NCBI GenBank assembly: GCA_947034895.1 | Contig: OX344763.1 | Location: forward strand, 46,685,025 to 46,749,024 | Direction: 5' to 3' | DNA length: 64,000 nucleotides | Source: Rhytidiadelphus loreus | Taxonomy: Eukaryota > Streptophyta > Bryopsida > Hypnales > Hylocomiaceae | Shown: positions 13,901 through 25,108 of the stretch, piece after piece | Position numbering within the stretch: position 1 is the first letter of the stretch | Layout of the letters: each line of letters opens with the position of its first letter | Program-made: the position numbers and the translations under genes | Notes under the pieces: generated by a model | Seen by the model: the letters and a program-made list of their open reading frames with translations, nothing else | Told to the model about the DNA's origin: nothing | Database searches by the model: none

Positions 13901-16900
13901 ATTATTTATAGTCTTGACTTCAAGATTTTATAGATATCAATTATGTAAATATATTAACCAAAATATGATTGTTTAATTAAAAGTTGATTTTTTTAATAGG
14001 TAAAAATCATATTTGACATTATCTTGTGGAAAATGAAAAATCCTTGAGTGTGAGAAAATTAAGATAGCAATTTTTAATACAAGTCTTGTATTGTATAGTC
14101 ACTATGTGTAGGTATTGTATCCAAAGAATCTATACCTACTTGCAAACTAAAACTCATAACTTTCATCTCATTAATCAAAATGGGATGATTCAAAGCTTTC
14201 TCTATCTCTCTCTATAAATAACCAATTTTGATTTTTTTTTTCTTAAAGTGACTTTTAAAGAAGTTTTATGGGTTGCCTATGATGCCCGCCAATTGCTGAA
14301 AATTACATATCATGCAATATCTTTTTAACCATGGTGTCAAAAGTTATGAAAATTATTGGGCCTTGAAGATACTCCTTGGGCACACATTGTGTGAAATTTT
14401 CAAAGAAAAATCATAAATATTCCATTAGTATTGAGTTGCCCCAAATCGCTATGTTGCCAAAAAATGGTGTTTGGTCCTTTAGGGGTTAAGGACCAAATGT
14501 CCATTCAAGGGACATTGGAAATTTGGACAATTGATTTCAACTTCAAAACTTGTTGAATGTTTTTGAAATTTTGCATGATGGTGGGGATATTTATTCTTTT
14601 CCTACAAAAGATGGGTGTGTTCATGACCATGATTAAAGAGAATAGAAAACTATAGATGCCTTGTACCATCATGTCATTTTCCAAGAGGAATCAAACATGT
14701 TACTATCATTTAGATTTTAGAATAAATAAAAGTTTAGGACTCTATAAATTGTCAAAAGTTGTGGCTATTGAACTATGAGTTTTGTAGATCTTTATGAGTT
14801 GTAGGGTGATTTAGATTAACTTAGAGCTTGAATTTGCTTTTGATGGTTGTATCTAAGAATATATACTATTGAATGGTGAAGAAATGCATTTATGTGTAGA
14901 GCAAAAATTATCTTCTAGGAAGGCCCTAATTTTGTTGTCCTTGTAAGGTGAGGTCAACAAAACTTTTTTCCAAAATTCAAACATTATAATCTTTTTATCC
15001 ACACGGTCAAATGGATTGAACATTTTTCCACACATTCTCATGATAATCTAATACACTTTTGTATAGTTGAAGTTCAAAACAAAAGTCTTTATTTTCAATT
15101 TTTATTGAAAGAGCAAGGAAAATGGCAATTTTTGACATTTTATCTTGAAAAAAAATCTTCATCTTGTAGAGGTTAAGATTCAAAACATTTCCTCTACCAA
15201 AATATATTCCCTTAAATATTGGTGCTATCAGAGATTAAATGACCAACAAATGTAACTTGAATCAAAATATGCAGGCTTTGAAATCAGCTTTATTAGCAGA
15301 AAATTGGAAAGAAGCTGGAGAAATGAAATATCAATTGGGAATGTTGCATTTGAAGCTTAAAAAATATGAAAAAGCTCTTGAATATATTACTGAATTCCAT
15401 AAGTATTGTGTAGAAGCGAAAGACTTGGTAAAGAAAGCTACATGAATATTTGCAAATTTGATTTATTTCAAATCATAATTTCAAAAACAACAATTCTAAT
15501 TTATTAATCACTTAGACCCCACATCCCCACTTCAACCAAATCCCAATTGCATTGTGCATTGTACAATGTGAATACGGTTGTAGATAGGATTTGAAAATTG
15601 GGATTTAGAAACCAAAGTCGATACCCAAGTCTTTTTCCCTTGGATAGAGACAATTAATATTTTTTATTTTTTTAAATTGAAGAATGAAATTTCATTATTT
15701 TTGTAAATTAATACTACAATATTTGCAATAGGTTGGTCAAGGTAAAGCCAATGCAGCAATGTCAGAAGTCTTCGAGGCTCTTGAGCAAGCTTCAGATGCT
15801 GTTGCTCATATGGAGAAATACCTTGATGTTGTGGATAGTGTTGGTCTCCTTACCAAGGTTAGAATTCCATGGCATAATAATATAATTAAAAAAAAATCTA
15901 AAAAAATTCATTAAATATTTTATAATGGTTTCTACACACTATAATTTTGTTGAATTTATGCTAAATATATTAAACCAAGTACGAAAATTATTTATTTTTC
16001 TTTACCTTGCAATCCACATATTTTCTAATAATCATTGATGTTTTTTTAAACCCCTAATACATCATGGGTGGTATTTGAATTAGAAATTACAATATTTTTT
16101 TTTGAGTATGGATGTTATTTAATTTTAATTATTAAAAATTACAATAATTTTTTTCAATATGCAAAACTTTAATTGGAAACTATAGTATTATTTTTCAAAT
16201 CTTGAATTATTTATAGGCAAAATTGGTTTTACTAATGGCTAAAGGGGTCATTGTTACCCTCTTACCCTTCAAGGCCCAAATTCTTATTTACAAGTTTGAG
16301 AATTTTCGATAATATTGTTCATTAGAGTACATTAAGATTATTATAATATATTTATTGTAGTTTTGACCTTTTCAACTTCAATATGAACAATATAATATGA
16401 AATTTGTTTGATAATACTTCTTGGAATGTATAAAGATGAAGTTAAAATTTTGATTTATTGAGCAAGGGAGAGACCAATGATGGCCTTTGAGCTCTAAGGG
16501 CTCAAGGGTTTAAAACTTTGCTTTTATAAACATATTAAAAATTATACACCTTATTTGAGAACTCCCGTAAGCATTATAATGTCATGAATGATTGTATAGG
16601 ACTATTATAACCATTGTAATGTTACAAATGATTGTAGGCAAAAGCAGCATGTAAAATTGGCATGCTCTACCATCGTAGTGGTGATCTTATAGAAGCTGAC
16701 CATTATTTCACACGCTATTACGAAATAGCTCGAGAATCAAAAGATGTGAAGACAATCACAATAGCAAGAGTAAATTTGGGTATCATTCGTGCTGCTTTGA
16801 ATAGATCACCAGCTGTATTGGCAGAAGAAGATCAACCTGTATACAATCAACTTGTTAGTCCTGAATCTAAATCTGAAGGTTCAGATTCAGATGATTCTTA

Positions 16901-16901
16901 G
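10930..16901 (+). CDS. TTC29: TTC29-like tetratricopeptide repeat protein, 11 exons
   Basis: I assembled eleven exons with GT/AG borders and a continuous frame: 10930-10986, 11149-11232, 11445-11556, 11747-11832, 12192-12261, 12658-12800, 13362-13505, 13635-13706, 15275-15427, 15732-15857 and 16638-16901, giving about 436 aa. Exons 6 to 11 encode successive TPR-like helical pairs (for example ALFYFWRAF, AIQNYEEF, ALEYITEF, EADHYFTRYYEIA), then an acidic Ser/Asp tail ending SDSDDS. The N-terminal region has a short Pro-rich part. Length, repeat order and motif spacing match my recollection of TTC29, an axonemal protein needed for flagellar motility. In plants this implies motile sperm. The start ATG at 10930 precedes a consensus GTAAGT donor. 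The exon 4/5 junction is the least certain. Another axonemal TPR protein is the main alternative. Confidence 0.75.
14150..15190. mobile_element. Two TTAA-family fragments tail to tail in intron 8
   Basis: The long intron 13707-15274 contains a + strand 3' part of the TTAA family (about 14150-14497, ending CCTTTAGGGGTTAA). It is followed by a minus-strand copy (about 14498-15190) whose 5' part matches the 601-1540 copy in reverse. The insertions account for most of this intron's unusual length. Confidence 0.5.
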
Positions 16902-17398
16902 TGTTTAGCAATTGAATGTAATTTTTTTATATTAGTAGATTGGCTTTGCAACATTTTTATGGTACAATAGGTGTATGTGAAGGAATGCCTTGAGATCAAT
17001 GAGAAACTAATAACACATACTATAAATGAAATACTAAAATTTAGATGACAATCAATAAACAATACAAATATATAAAAGGAACAACATGCACTACATTAAA
17101 AAACTTCAAAGTCCAAATTCATTGTCAAATTTTGCAAATTTTAGCTTACATTTTTCACAAATAAAATATATAGATTTTACAATACTTAGCTAATGGGAAA
17201 GCTCAAGGATAGATAAAATACCAAATGCAATCATCAAAAACCTATATTTATTTCCTCCAATGCTATAAATAAAAATTCATCCTACAAATATGGAATACAA
17301 GGAATACAATACTTTTATATCAAAAAAATTCAAAGGAATTAAGAAACTATAGACTAATAGCACTAACAAATACTATGTATGAACTATTTACAAGCATG
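16902..17398. other. 3' flank of the TTC29-like gene
   Basis: AT-rich sequence containing the probable 3' UTR. Nothing else was recognised. Confidence 0.4.
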
Positions 17399-17505
17399 TT
17401 AACCCCTAAGTGCCTAAGCCTTTCCAAATGTGTTTTTCCCATGAAAAAAGAGCATGGGCTTATAGTTATCCCCATTGAAGCAAATTGATTTTTTTTTCAA
17501 AATCT

Positions 17506-17513
17506 AACCGTAT
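17506..17513. repeat. Left 8-bp target-site duplication of the giant hAT
   Basis: AACCGTAT directly precedes the CAGGGTT terminus and is identical to 34247-34254. Confidence 0.88.
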
Positions 17514-17546
17514 CAGGGTTACCAAGACGTCCGGACGTGAGGACGT
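17514..17546 (+). repeat. Left terminal inverted repeat zone
   Basis: Contains the terminal CAGGGTT and the 20-bp block ACGTCCGGACGTGAGGACGT (17527-17546), whose inverted partner lies at 34177-34196. Confidence 0.8.
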
Positions 17547-17620
17547 ATGTCCGGACCCCCCTGAACGTCCAGTTTTTCTGTTTTTTACCTAGGGTAAATA
17601 AAAAGTTACCTTGCCCGGGG

Positions 17621-17857
17621 CTTCCGACGGCTTGGCTGATCGGACGGCCACTCCCGATCCGACGGCCTGATCGGACGTCCAGGTTCGATCCGACGGCCTA
17701 ATCGAACGGTCCGATCGGGTATGCTCTTCCGACGGGCTGATCGGATGGCCACATCCGATCCGACGGGCAGGTCCGATCCGACGGCCTTATCGGACGGGCT
17801 GATCGGATATCCTCTTCCGATGGTCTGATCGGATGGCCACATCCGATCCGACGGCCT
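17621..17857 (+). promoter_or_regulatory. Left subterminal CCGACGG/CGGACGG cluster
   Basis: At least nine CCGACGG or CGGACGG motifs, most preceded by GAT, spaced mainly 20-30 bp apart. A longer unit (GATCGGATGGCCACATCCG) occurs twice. By analogy with Ac and other hAT elements these may be transposase-binding sites; binding is inferred. Confidence 0.6.
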
Positions 17858-17862
17858 GGTTT

Positions 17863-19436
17863 AATCCAGCCATTTTCCTTGACAAAAGTATAATGTATGA
17901 GTGAAAAAAATTTAGAAATAAAAAATTTTAATTCTGAAAAATCTTTGTGTTGCCCGGTCTCCCAAGTTTTGAGTTACATGGGCATAACTTTTGTAGAGGG
18001 GTACCGATTGAGAAAAAAATTATATTTTCACAAAGGTTTTCCATTTTTCTATCTTAAATTTTTTTTAAGAAAATCAGGAGACAAATTCAGCCCATAGGTA
18101 TCAACCTGAAATCCATTTGTCAACGGAAGGGACGCTTTGTCCTTTAGGGGTTCAAATGAGCTATGAAAAGAAATAGAACCCATTGTTGAACTTCGGTATA
18201 CAATAAGTTTTATTTAAGGTCCCTATTGACGGTCATGGAAATTATTCTAACAAAAAGAAAAAGAAAAAGGTACAAGGTCTAAATACTAAATAGCGTCGAA
18301 TGCACGATGGTACTATTTTGTTAGGGTTTTATAGAAATGTCATTTTTTTAATTAACAAGGATTTAGGCCCAAAAATTAATCCATTCTTGTACTTTAGGGA
18401 GTACTGAAAGAATCCCCATTTGAACTCATGAAAGTAATTTGACTTCGAAAAAAATTAAAATTCTTAAAAATTCTGTATCGTTCCCAACTGTAGAATTCAA
18501 CGCATTTTTATTCTAACCATTTCTTTCTTAAGCCCTAAAGGACCGAGCCATTTTCTGGGTCCAAAATCACTGAAAACTGCCATTCCAGCTGCGATCATTC
18601 ACGATGTTGTGAAAATGTTTTCTTTGAAAATGTAACCGTAAGATCTTGAAGTGAACTTGTATGAGAGGGTGTGGTAAACTTTTTGGGAGTTTTCACCTTA
18701 CGGATAAAGAGATATTTGCATTCAAAGTCTTTTTTTTTTTTTTTTTTCACTATGCCCCAGAATTTCAGATGCCTTTGACCGCCTCATGCTCAATTTTTTT
18801 GCACTACACACCATAAAATTAAAATTTTTTCTTGTAGGTATTGAAGTTGGGCATAAGCATACCAATTTTCAAAGAAATCCAACACACCTAACACCTCCAA
18901 AAAAATTTTGCAATGCCATTATGCCACAATGTCCCAAATATCGACAATGCACTAAGTCATCTTTGAATCAGTTTTCCCACCACATACTTTGAGATTTTGA
19001 AAATCTGAACGATGGATACAAAGGCATACTTATATTTGACAAGCAAGAAATTTTTGTTTGGGAAAATTTCAAAATCTGAGATTCCTATGACCTTCTGAAG
19101 TTTGAAGCTGCTTGGACGATGGGGTTTACAAAGCTTAAAATGAAAACAATCTCCACACACCCTTGCTAATTGCTACCTCAGCATTCAACAACAACAAGTA
19201 GTGCCTTTTTCATTCAAGTCATATGTATCTTTCATAGTTTCATGTGACAAAAAATCATAAGCAGTACTTACTCAAATACACCGAACTTTCAAAATGTATA
19301 ATTATCATATTCCACATATATGGTCATACATCGACATTGCATAATTAGGCACTATATAGTGTGCACGCGTACATCCTCATTCTATATTTACTACATACCT
19401 CTATAGTTCTATGCTACTATAAAGTACGTTGAACTA
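17863..19436. other. Spacer inside the giant hAT with TTAA-family fragments
   Basis: No gene. About 17890-18150 resembles the 3' part of the TTAA family, ending CCTTTAGGGGTTCAA. About 18530-18990 resembles its 5' part, beginning GCCCTAAAGGACC. The part nearest 19436 is presumably the 3' flank of the kinase-like gene. Confidence 0.45.
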
Positions 19437-20933
19437 CTAATATGAATGGCGGAAGTGCTCATCCGGCACAAGCCAATTGCACCGACCGGAAAAGAAATTG
19501 ATGATGTGAGACAAACCGCCACAGTAATTCGAACCTTCACTGCAAGGCCGCTCCATGTATGAGTGAAACATAAGGGCCAAAACGTGGTGACTCAACTTCG
19601 TCAGTTCAGCTGATTCCCGATGCAACTTGTAGTATTCTTCAGACATGCAATCCTTGTTGATGCGTTGAGCGAGTTTACAAACCGCATATTCTTCTGATGC
19701 ACGTGATAGATTTGGAATGATTGACCCATCTGCATCTCTTTTGTGCACATATGCAATCTTCGGGTCCACCCACCACCTCTTTCTCAAAGCCTCCTCCATG
19801 TCACTCGCACATGTAAACGTGTACAAAGACTTCATTGGTTCAGAAGCTACGGTAGTCATGCCCCAATCGCAGACTCCAATGTACACGCGTGACTTGTCTT
19901 CAGGAAAGTGAAACATTATGTTGTCTGGAGAGATGTCATTGTGAAGATGTTCAGAAATGTGCACCGCATTCATGATGTGCAATAATGCCCATGCGAGTTG
20001 CGTGCACTTCTTCCTAAATCGTCCGAGACGGTAAGCTTCAATCAACTCTACCTTTGTTGGCCTCGAATAGTGCAACCGAATGGCAATGTTGTCTGGATAA
20101 TCATTATCCAAGTGCATCATGTGCCGTAGTGTTCCGCCATTCCACCAATACGAATACCCTTCATTTGTTGTTCTATGAACTGCAGCAAACCGTATAACTC
20201 CAAGATGTGGAATCCGCACTGCCATTGACTCGTTCTGGTGTTCCAATCTCGCAAGATGAGGCTGTGTGCGGTGTTGATTGGATAGCTTTGCTGCAAACTC
20301 CCAAAATGTAGCTATCCCTGGACACCCTTCAATTCGAACCCTACGAATCGTTGCATATCCACCCTTCATGGTTTTTTGGTCTTGAGCGATTACTCGTGCT
20401 GTGTCGGAAAGCGCTATGAGGTGCTGTCTGCCCCGATCCAGTTCAGCCACTCCATCAGTGCTATTCCACCAACCCAAAGATCCTCGTCTGTTACGGCTCT
20501 TTGCAAACGGCTTGCATCGTGCAACAAACAAGTCAGCTTTGAGAATGACTTCACGAAAATCCTCATCATTTTCCCGATATTGAGAGCCATACCTTGCTAG
20601 CACCATTGATGCATTCCACAATGCATCGTGGACCCTATTCTCCAAGAATTTTGGAAAGCCTTTCTTCTCCGTCTCGTGGTGCCATTCCGGAACGCTAAGC
20701 GCATTCATCATCAGTTGCCACATGTCCGCCTTGAATTTTTGCGAGCACTCCTCGTTGTACCTAACGTATTTGTTGTGTAGTGACATCGTCGTTTCCGACT
20801 CATAGAAATTGACGATCAACTTGATCAAAAATCTCTTGCATGCATCAGAGGGAATGTCCCTACTTGCCTCATTGTGTGAACCTCCTTCATGCTCCATTTG
20901 TTTCCTCTTTGCAGCCTTCTTTGTTCGTGGCAT
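19437..20933 (-). CDS. Protein-kinase-like cargo protein
   Basis: A 498-aa intact, intronless frame. I chose the ATG at 20931-20933 (MPRTKKAAKRKQ) because upstream codons run into the motif cluster and look non-coding. The N-terminus is basic and could be a nuclear signal. Kinase-like features: Gly-containing loop GGYATIRRV near residue 191, candidate Lys216 in EFAAK, an E-x-Q-N-E segment after it, catalytic-loop HNDISPDN with Asp333 and Asn338, and DWG (Asp356) where DFG is usual. A long Trp-rich C-terminal part follows. The residues needed for phosphotransfer seem present, but family and substrate are unknown. It could be a host gene captured by the transposon. Its start lies about 210 bp downstream of a CGGACGG cluster. 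Confidence 0.75.
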   Translation of the reverse strand: MPRTKKAAKRKQMEHEGGSHNEASRDIPSDACKRFLIKLIVNFYESETTMSLHNKYVRYNEECSQKFKADMWQLMMNALSVPEWHHETEKKGFPKFLENRVHDALWNASMVLARYGSQYRENDEDFREVILKADLFVARCKPFAKSRNRRGSLGWWNSTDGVAELDRGRQHLIALSDTARVIAQDQKTMKGGYATIRRVRIEGCPGIATFWEFAAKLSNQHRTQPHLARLEHQNESMAVRIPHLGVIRFAAVHRTTNEGYSYWWNGGTLRHMMHLDNDYPDNIAIRLHYSRPTKVELIEAYRLGRFRKKCTQLAWALLHIMNAVHISEHLHNDISPDNIMFHFPEDKSRVYIGVCDWGMTTVASEPMKSLYTFTCASDMEEALRKRWWVDPKIAYVHKRDADGSIIPNLSRASEEYAVCKLAQRINKDCMSEEYYKLHRESAELTKLSHHVLALMFHSYMERPCSEGSNYCGGLSHIINFFSGRCNWLVPDEHFRHSY

Positions 20934-21143
20934 TGTGATGAACTTCTTGTACGAATGAATATTCGCAAAATGAAATGATAATTTCAAGTTCAAGTGAAAC
21001 TCGAACCAAAACTGAAAAAAATGGCAATAAAGGGCCCCCAAAATCGCACTCTTGCTTTCCCAAGAAGAGGAACCAATGGGGGCATGAACCACCAAGCTCT
21101 CCGCTTCACTCTTGCAATATGCAAGGGGGAAAACAAAAGTGAG

Positions 21144-21314
21144 GATCGGACAGGCCTGTCCGACTCTCTTATACCTTTCCGACGCCCTTTTCCGACGCAT
21201 GGTCCGCGTCGGAAATCCGACGCCCACGACGCGGCCGACAGATCGGACGATCGATCGATCCGACAGCCCCCGCGAGGCGGACGGGCTGCTGTGCGACAGA
21301 TCGGACGGCTCCGA
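21144..21314 (+). promoter_or_regulatory. CGGACGG cluster upstream of the kinase-like gene
   Basis: A GC-rich block with CGGACGG, CCGACGC and GATCGGAC motifs about 210 bp upstream of the kinase-like start. The main motifs keep + strand polarity although the gene reads minus. Possible shared promoter element or transposase-binding site; the role is inferred. Confidence 0.5.
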
Positions 21315-22730
21315 TAAATGGTATTTTCACCCCTTAATCCTTTAGGGAGGCCGAGCATGCTAAATTTGGTCGTTTTAAACAGAATTTTGGAAATTAAAAC
21401 ACTTCCCTAACCTCATTTGACTGTGAGGTGTAAATGAGATGTGAGGGCACGGGAATTTCGCTTCCAATGAGCCATTGGCCATCAAATTTGGAGCAATAAT
21501 GACTTATCTATGGCAATTTGAAGTTGGGATTTAGAAAGTTTCAAAATACACTGTGGGACATGTTTCTCTATCAAATTTATTTGTATATAACGAAAGGGAG
21601 CATGAAAACTTCACCATAATGTTCATTATAATTTTTCCTATTTTCTATAAAAATTTCATCGTAAAGTGAGCTCTTTTGTAATTACTACGATTTTTCAAAG
21701 ATAGAAACTCTAGAAAATCTTATAAATTTCATTTTTTTCCCAAAAAATATTAAAAATTCAGATCTGATAGAAGACATGAATGGTTATTTGTGAAAAATAA
21801 TAACTTAAATTAAATGATAAAATTTTGATATGAAAATTTGATTCCAAAAGAATTCAAGAGTTTGCTTGGGGCTCCTTAGGCCCTAAAGGGTTAATCCTTT
21901 ACTTCCTAAGAAGCCCATTTTCGGACTCACATTTTTGCAACAATTTCGAAGAGTTTATATGGAGATTTTTATTTATTTTAATAAAAATATTTCTTTTAAA
22001 CCAATGCATCCAATATTCTTTTTTTTTTTGCTTGAAACAAATGGACAATTTGCATGCAATATTCTTCACTCAAGCTAATGATATAATGAAATTTTTCATT
22101 TAGATTATACTTTCCACGATATGAACATTCAAAGTTTGTAACTTAAAATCATGAATTAGCATTCCAAGTGGAAGAAAAGAATTTCTTTCAAGATAATCCT
22201 ATGATAGCCCACAAAACAAGAAAATCCATAACTTTTGCATCATGAATCCAATTGGAATGAATAAAAGCATCCCATTTAGAAAAATCCAATATAATATACA
22301 AGAAAAAAAAAATCATTTTTGATTCAAATTTCTAGTGGATTTTTTGGGTTGCTCGGTCTCACCCATTTAGAAGTTAATAGGTTATGGTGCAAAAAAATTT
22401 GCGCACGGACACCAACAAAAACATAATGGTAAAAGCTGGGCCATTGCTATACTTAGCTTCCAGAACACCATGGCTTGATCCATTGCATAGCAATGGCATT
22501 CAATAATACCATGAACATGAGAAATCTATCATTCTAATAATATATTTCAATACATCGCAATTGTAGCGGTTTTGCATTGTACGTGACGACGGACGACCAC
22601 TCATTGACACCATTACACTATGCTTGCTACATTCTATATTGCATCATTGTATGGAAAACAACTAAATCTAAATTTAGAGCCCATATTGTAAGACAAACAA
22701 TACAATAGTGTATTAGTGTTTGATTCGGCT
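21315..22730. other. Spacer inside the giant hAT
   Basis: No gene. About 21875-21930 holds GGCCCTAAAGGGTTAATCC, a TTAA-family-like junction. About 22190-22400 resembles the middle and 3' part of that family. The rest is AT-rich. Confidence 0.4.
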
Positions 22731-23735
22731 TCATTCGGAATCTGAATCCGTGTCATCTCTCTGACTTGGGCCTGTAGGACCACCACCATAAACACCGAGA
22801 TATGGTCCTCCACCATAGTAGTCGGGAACATATCCGCTTTGCCCACCTCCTTGTCCATAATTTGCGGAGGAATGACCTCCAAAAGTTGGAGGAGGAATTG
22901 AATCACCGTGGAGTGATCCTCTTTGAGTTGAACCGCCATAATAAGAGCCTCCAACGTTTTGAGAGCCATGTTGGGGGTCATGGCCATAGTGTGAACCATA
23001 GGACCCATGTGGTGGGTCATATGCACCACGGTCACGTTGGTAGAATCCATCATACCCATCTTGTCGACCATGGTCCTCTACGCTTCTACGCATCGCTTCT
23101 TGCATTTGTTGTTCGTATTCAATGTCTTCTCGATCTTTTTTACGCTCGTGCTCCTCTCCCAATGTCACTGGTGCTGGAGCTTCACCCTCATCACCGTCAC
23201 TCGACCATTCATCTTCTCCATGTGGCACCACAATTGCAGGAAATCCAAACTGCCTTCGATTGGACCACTCTGGCTGGCAATCACTTGCAGCAGTCCAGCT
23301 AGTATAAATCATTGTATCATTCCGATTCACACTATCCACATGTTTCCCATAAATGGTACGCCAATCCACATCTTTGTGGAGTACAATCTCTGCCCAAACC
23401 ATAGCCATGTTAGAATAGTTCATTATATTAGGTTTGGAGTCACGTAAACCCTCTGAACGCGTTACTTCTTCGTAACGGTGAAGAAAGTGTCGGCTCGTAC
23501 ATGTGGACATTTGTCCTTCCCATCGACGAACTTGGCCTTCAGCACGTTCTCGTGACCACATTTTAGAGAGGTGAGTCATCTTCACGTACTTCTTGCATGT
23601 GGTGCAGTCCCAAACTTTCTTTGGCTCTTCTTCCCATCCATCTTCAGCTACGCAATTAGGGTTTTCCCAGTCAACCCAATTCATATCTTGAGATTTCCCT
23701 TTCTTACTCTTACTTGATGGTTTAGGGTGAGACAT
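22731..23735 (-). CDS. Cys/His-domain, Gly-rich cargo protein
   Basis: A 334-aa intact frame. The ATG at 23733-23735 gives MSHPKPSSKSKKGKS, a basic start fitting the paralogue; an upstream in-frame extension is unlikely. Residues about 20-125 form a domain with Cys47, His55, Cys79, His83 and His86, containing CKKYVKMTHLSKMW and ending near VDW (125). The same domain, with these positions conserved, starts the RING gene at 26.45 kb. The spacing suggests zinc binding, but I recognise no named family. The C-terminal half is low complexity, rich in Gly, Tyr, Ser and His, with an acidic end (DDTDSDSE). A DNA- or RNA-binding role is only a guess. The start lies about 290 bp from a CGGACGG cluster. 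Confidence 0.7.
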   Translation of the reverse strand: MSHPKPSSKSKKGKSQDMNWVDWENPNCVAEDGWEEEPKKVWDCTTCKKYVKMTHLSKMWSRERAEGQVRRWEGQMSTCTSRHFLHRYEEVTRSEGLRDSKPNIMNYSNMAMVWAEIVLHKDVDWRTIYGKHVDSVNRNDTMIYTSWTAASDCQPEWSNRRQFGFPAIVVPHGEDEWSSDGDEGEAPAPVTLGEEHERKKDREDIEYEQQMQEAMRRSVEDHGRQDGYDGFYQRDRGAYDPPHGSYGSHYGHDPQHGSQNVGGSYYGGSTQRGSLHGDSIPPPTFGGHSSANYGQGGGQSGYVPDYYGGGPYLGVYGGGPTGPSQRDDTDSDSE

Positions 23736-24023
23736 GATAACCTTGATTACAATGAAGATAATTGATGTCCGAATTTTCCCAAAATATTGCACCAAGTGCA
23801 CCAAGTGCTTCTCACTTCAAAATTCAAATGCAATGGAGTGAAACGGTTTTCTAATTCACAATTCCTCGCATACAAGAAATTATTCAAACCACATCACTTA
23901 AAACCACCAAGTATCCAAGCACAACTGTTCACACACCAAACCGAAAGGGGCGCGCAGAGCCACAGATTCACATCGGGCACTGGAAAACCCACTTCGGGAG
24001 GGAAACGGCTGTGGAAAAATGAG

Positions 24024-24240
24024 GCGTCGGAAACGCTATTTATGGCTTCCGACGGCGCTTTAGGGTCCGTCCGAATCCGACGGCCTGTTTTCCGACACCC
24101 CCATCGTGCGGCCCGAAATTGTCACACGATGGATCGCACGGTCACCGAGAAAGTGCGGACGCACCGACATGCGGACGAATAGCTCGGACGGGGCATCGGC
24201 AGATCGGACGGGGCGTCGGAAGGGCGGAGGGGCCATCCGG
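24024..24240 (+). promoter_or_regulatory. CGGACGG cluster upstream of the Gly-rich gene
   Basis: GC-rich block with CCGACGG, CGGACGG and GCGTCGG motifs, mostly on the + strand, about 290 bp upstream of the minus-strand gene start. The role is inferred from its repeated placement next to each cargo gene. Confidence 0.5.
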
Positions 24241-24616
24241 CGAGGAGAATTTTGGAAAACAAGGGAGGTTTTGCCCCTTTCAAAATTGCAGGCTTTGCCC
24301 TGCAGCAGGGGCAACGAAGGGGGCAATTCAGCGTACCCTTTTTTGGCCCCCCCTGTGAGCACGTAAAAAATTTTGGAACTGAACCGTACAATCTAAAATG
24401 TTGCTTGTAACACACTAAACCCTTGTATAACATGTAGAAGGAAAATAATAAGAAGAAGTATGGAATTTTTGAATTCCCAAATTCATGAGGTTTTTGCTAT
24501 GCCCTTGAAAAATTAGGATCCCATTGCTTCGAAATGCGTAATTTTTTTAATAAATCATGTACATCCTCTAATTCGCTTTCTTGAAATAATTGTAGAAATT
24601 ATTGAACTACGGTTAT

Positions 24617-25100
24617 CTCGGGGGGTCATTTAGAGTGTCCATTTTCCTACTTTAAAAGTTTATGTTTTGAATTATTGATATTTTTATTTGTTAATAATAA
24701 TTAGTTACAAATTTTTGAAGTAAAAAGATACACTGTAGAACTGAAAAATAGCTTTCACACCCCTCTATTATATAAGAAAAAATTGTCTAAAAAATGAACA
24801 AAAAATTCCTAAAAATAACTCATTATTGAAAGCTCATTTTGAATTGAATATTGACTCAATGGTCATCTAAATGTGTCCTCTATAATTATTTCAATTGAAA
24901 AACATGCCATTTTAGTTCATTTTCAAGTTTCAACCTCTTCTAGAAATCATTTCATATTTTATTTGAGTTGGAAATTTTGGCAATAGAAAGCTATAGTCAT
25001 TATTAAACAATGTTCAAAATTTTAGGTTGAAATTATAGTTTATTAGAAACCACTTGTTCACACATGATTTGTTATAGTAGAACTAAGTGCACCCCCCAAG
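24617..25100. mobile_element. Nested hAT-type MITE (CTTGGGGGGT family), copy 1
   Basis: The left end CTCGGGGGGTCATTTAG and right end (reverse complement) CTTGGGGGGTGCACTTAG are inverted. The 484-bp unit is flanked by a perfect 8-bp duplication ACGGTTAT (24609-24616 and 25101-25108). A second copy lies at 53849-54414. No coding content. It inserted into the giant hAT after that element had formed. Confidence 0.8.
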
Positions 25101-25108
25101 ACGGTTAT

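Noticed and set aside
724..15041. Small conserved genes suggested by similar peptides at 724-921 (+) and 14853-15041 (-), both starting MRMCGK
   Set aside because: Both lie in copies of the TTAA repeat family. The peptide similarity follows from the repeated DNA, and other copies have stops there.
20994..21358. Overlapping frames on both strands upstream of the kinase-like gene
   Set aside because: They arise from the GC-rich CGGACGG cluster, which lacks stops by composition, and resemble no protein.
22802..23447. Plus-strand frames within the Gly-rich gene
   Set aside because: They are shadows of the minus-strand gene, which is supported by its paralogue at 26.45 kb.
24060..24433. Overlapping frames around the cluster upstream of the Gly-rich gene
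   Set aside because: Same explanation: GC-rich motif DNA, repetitive Arg/Pro/Ser peptides, no family resemblance.
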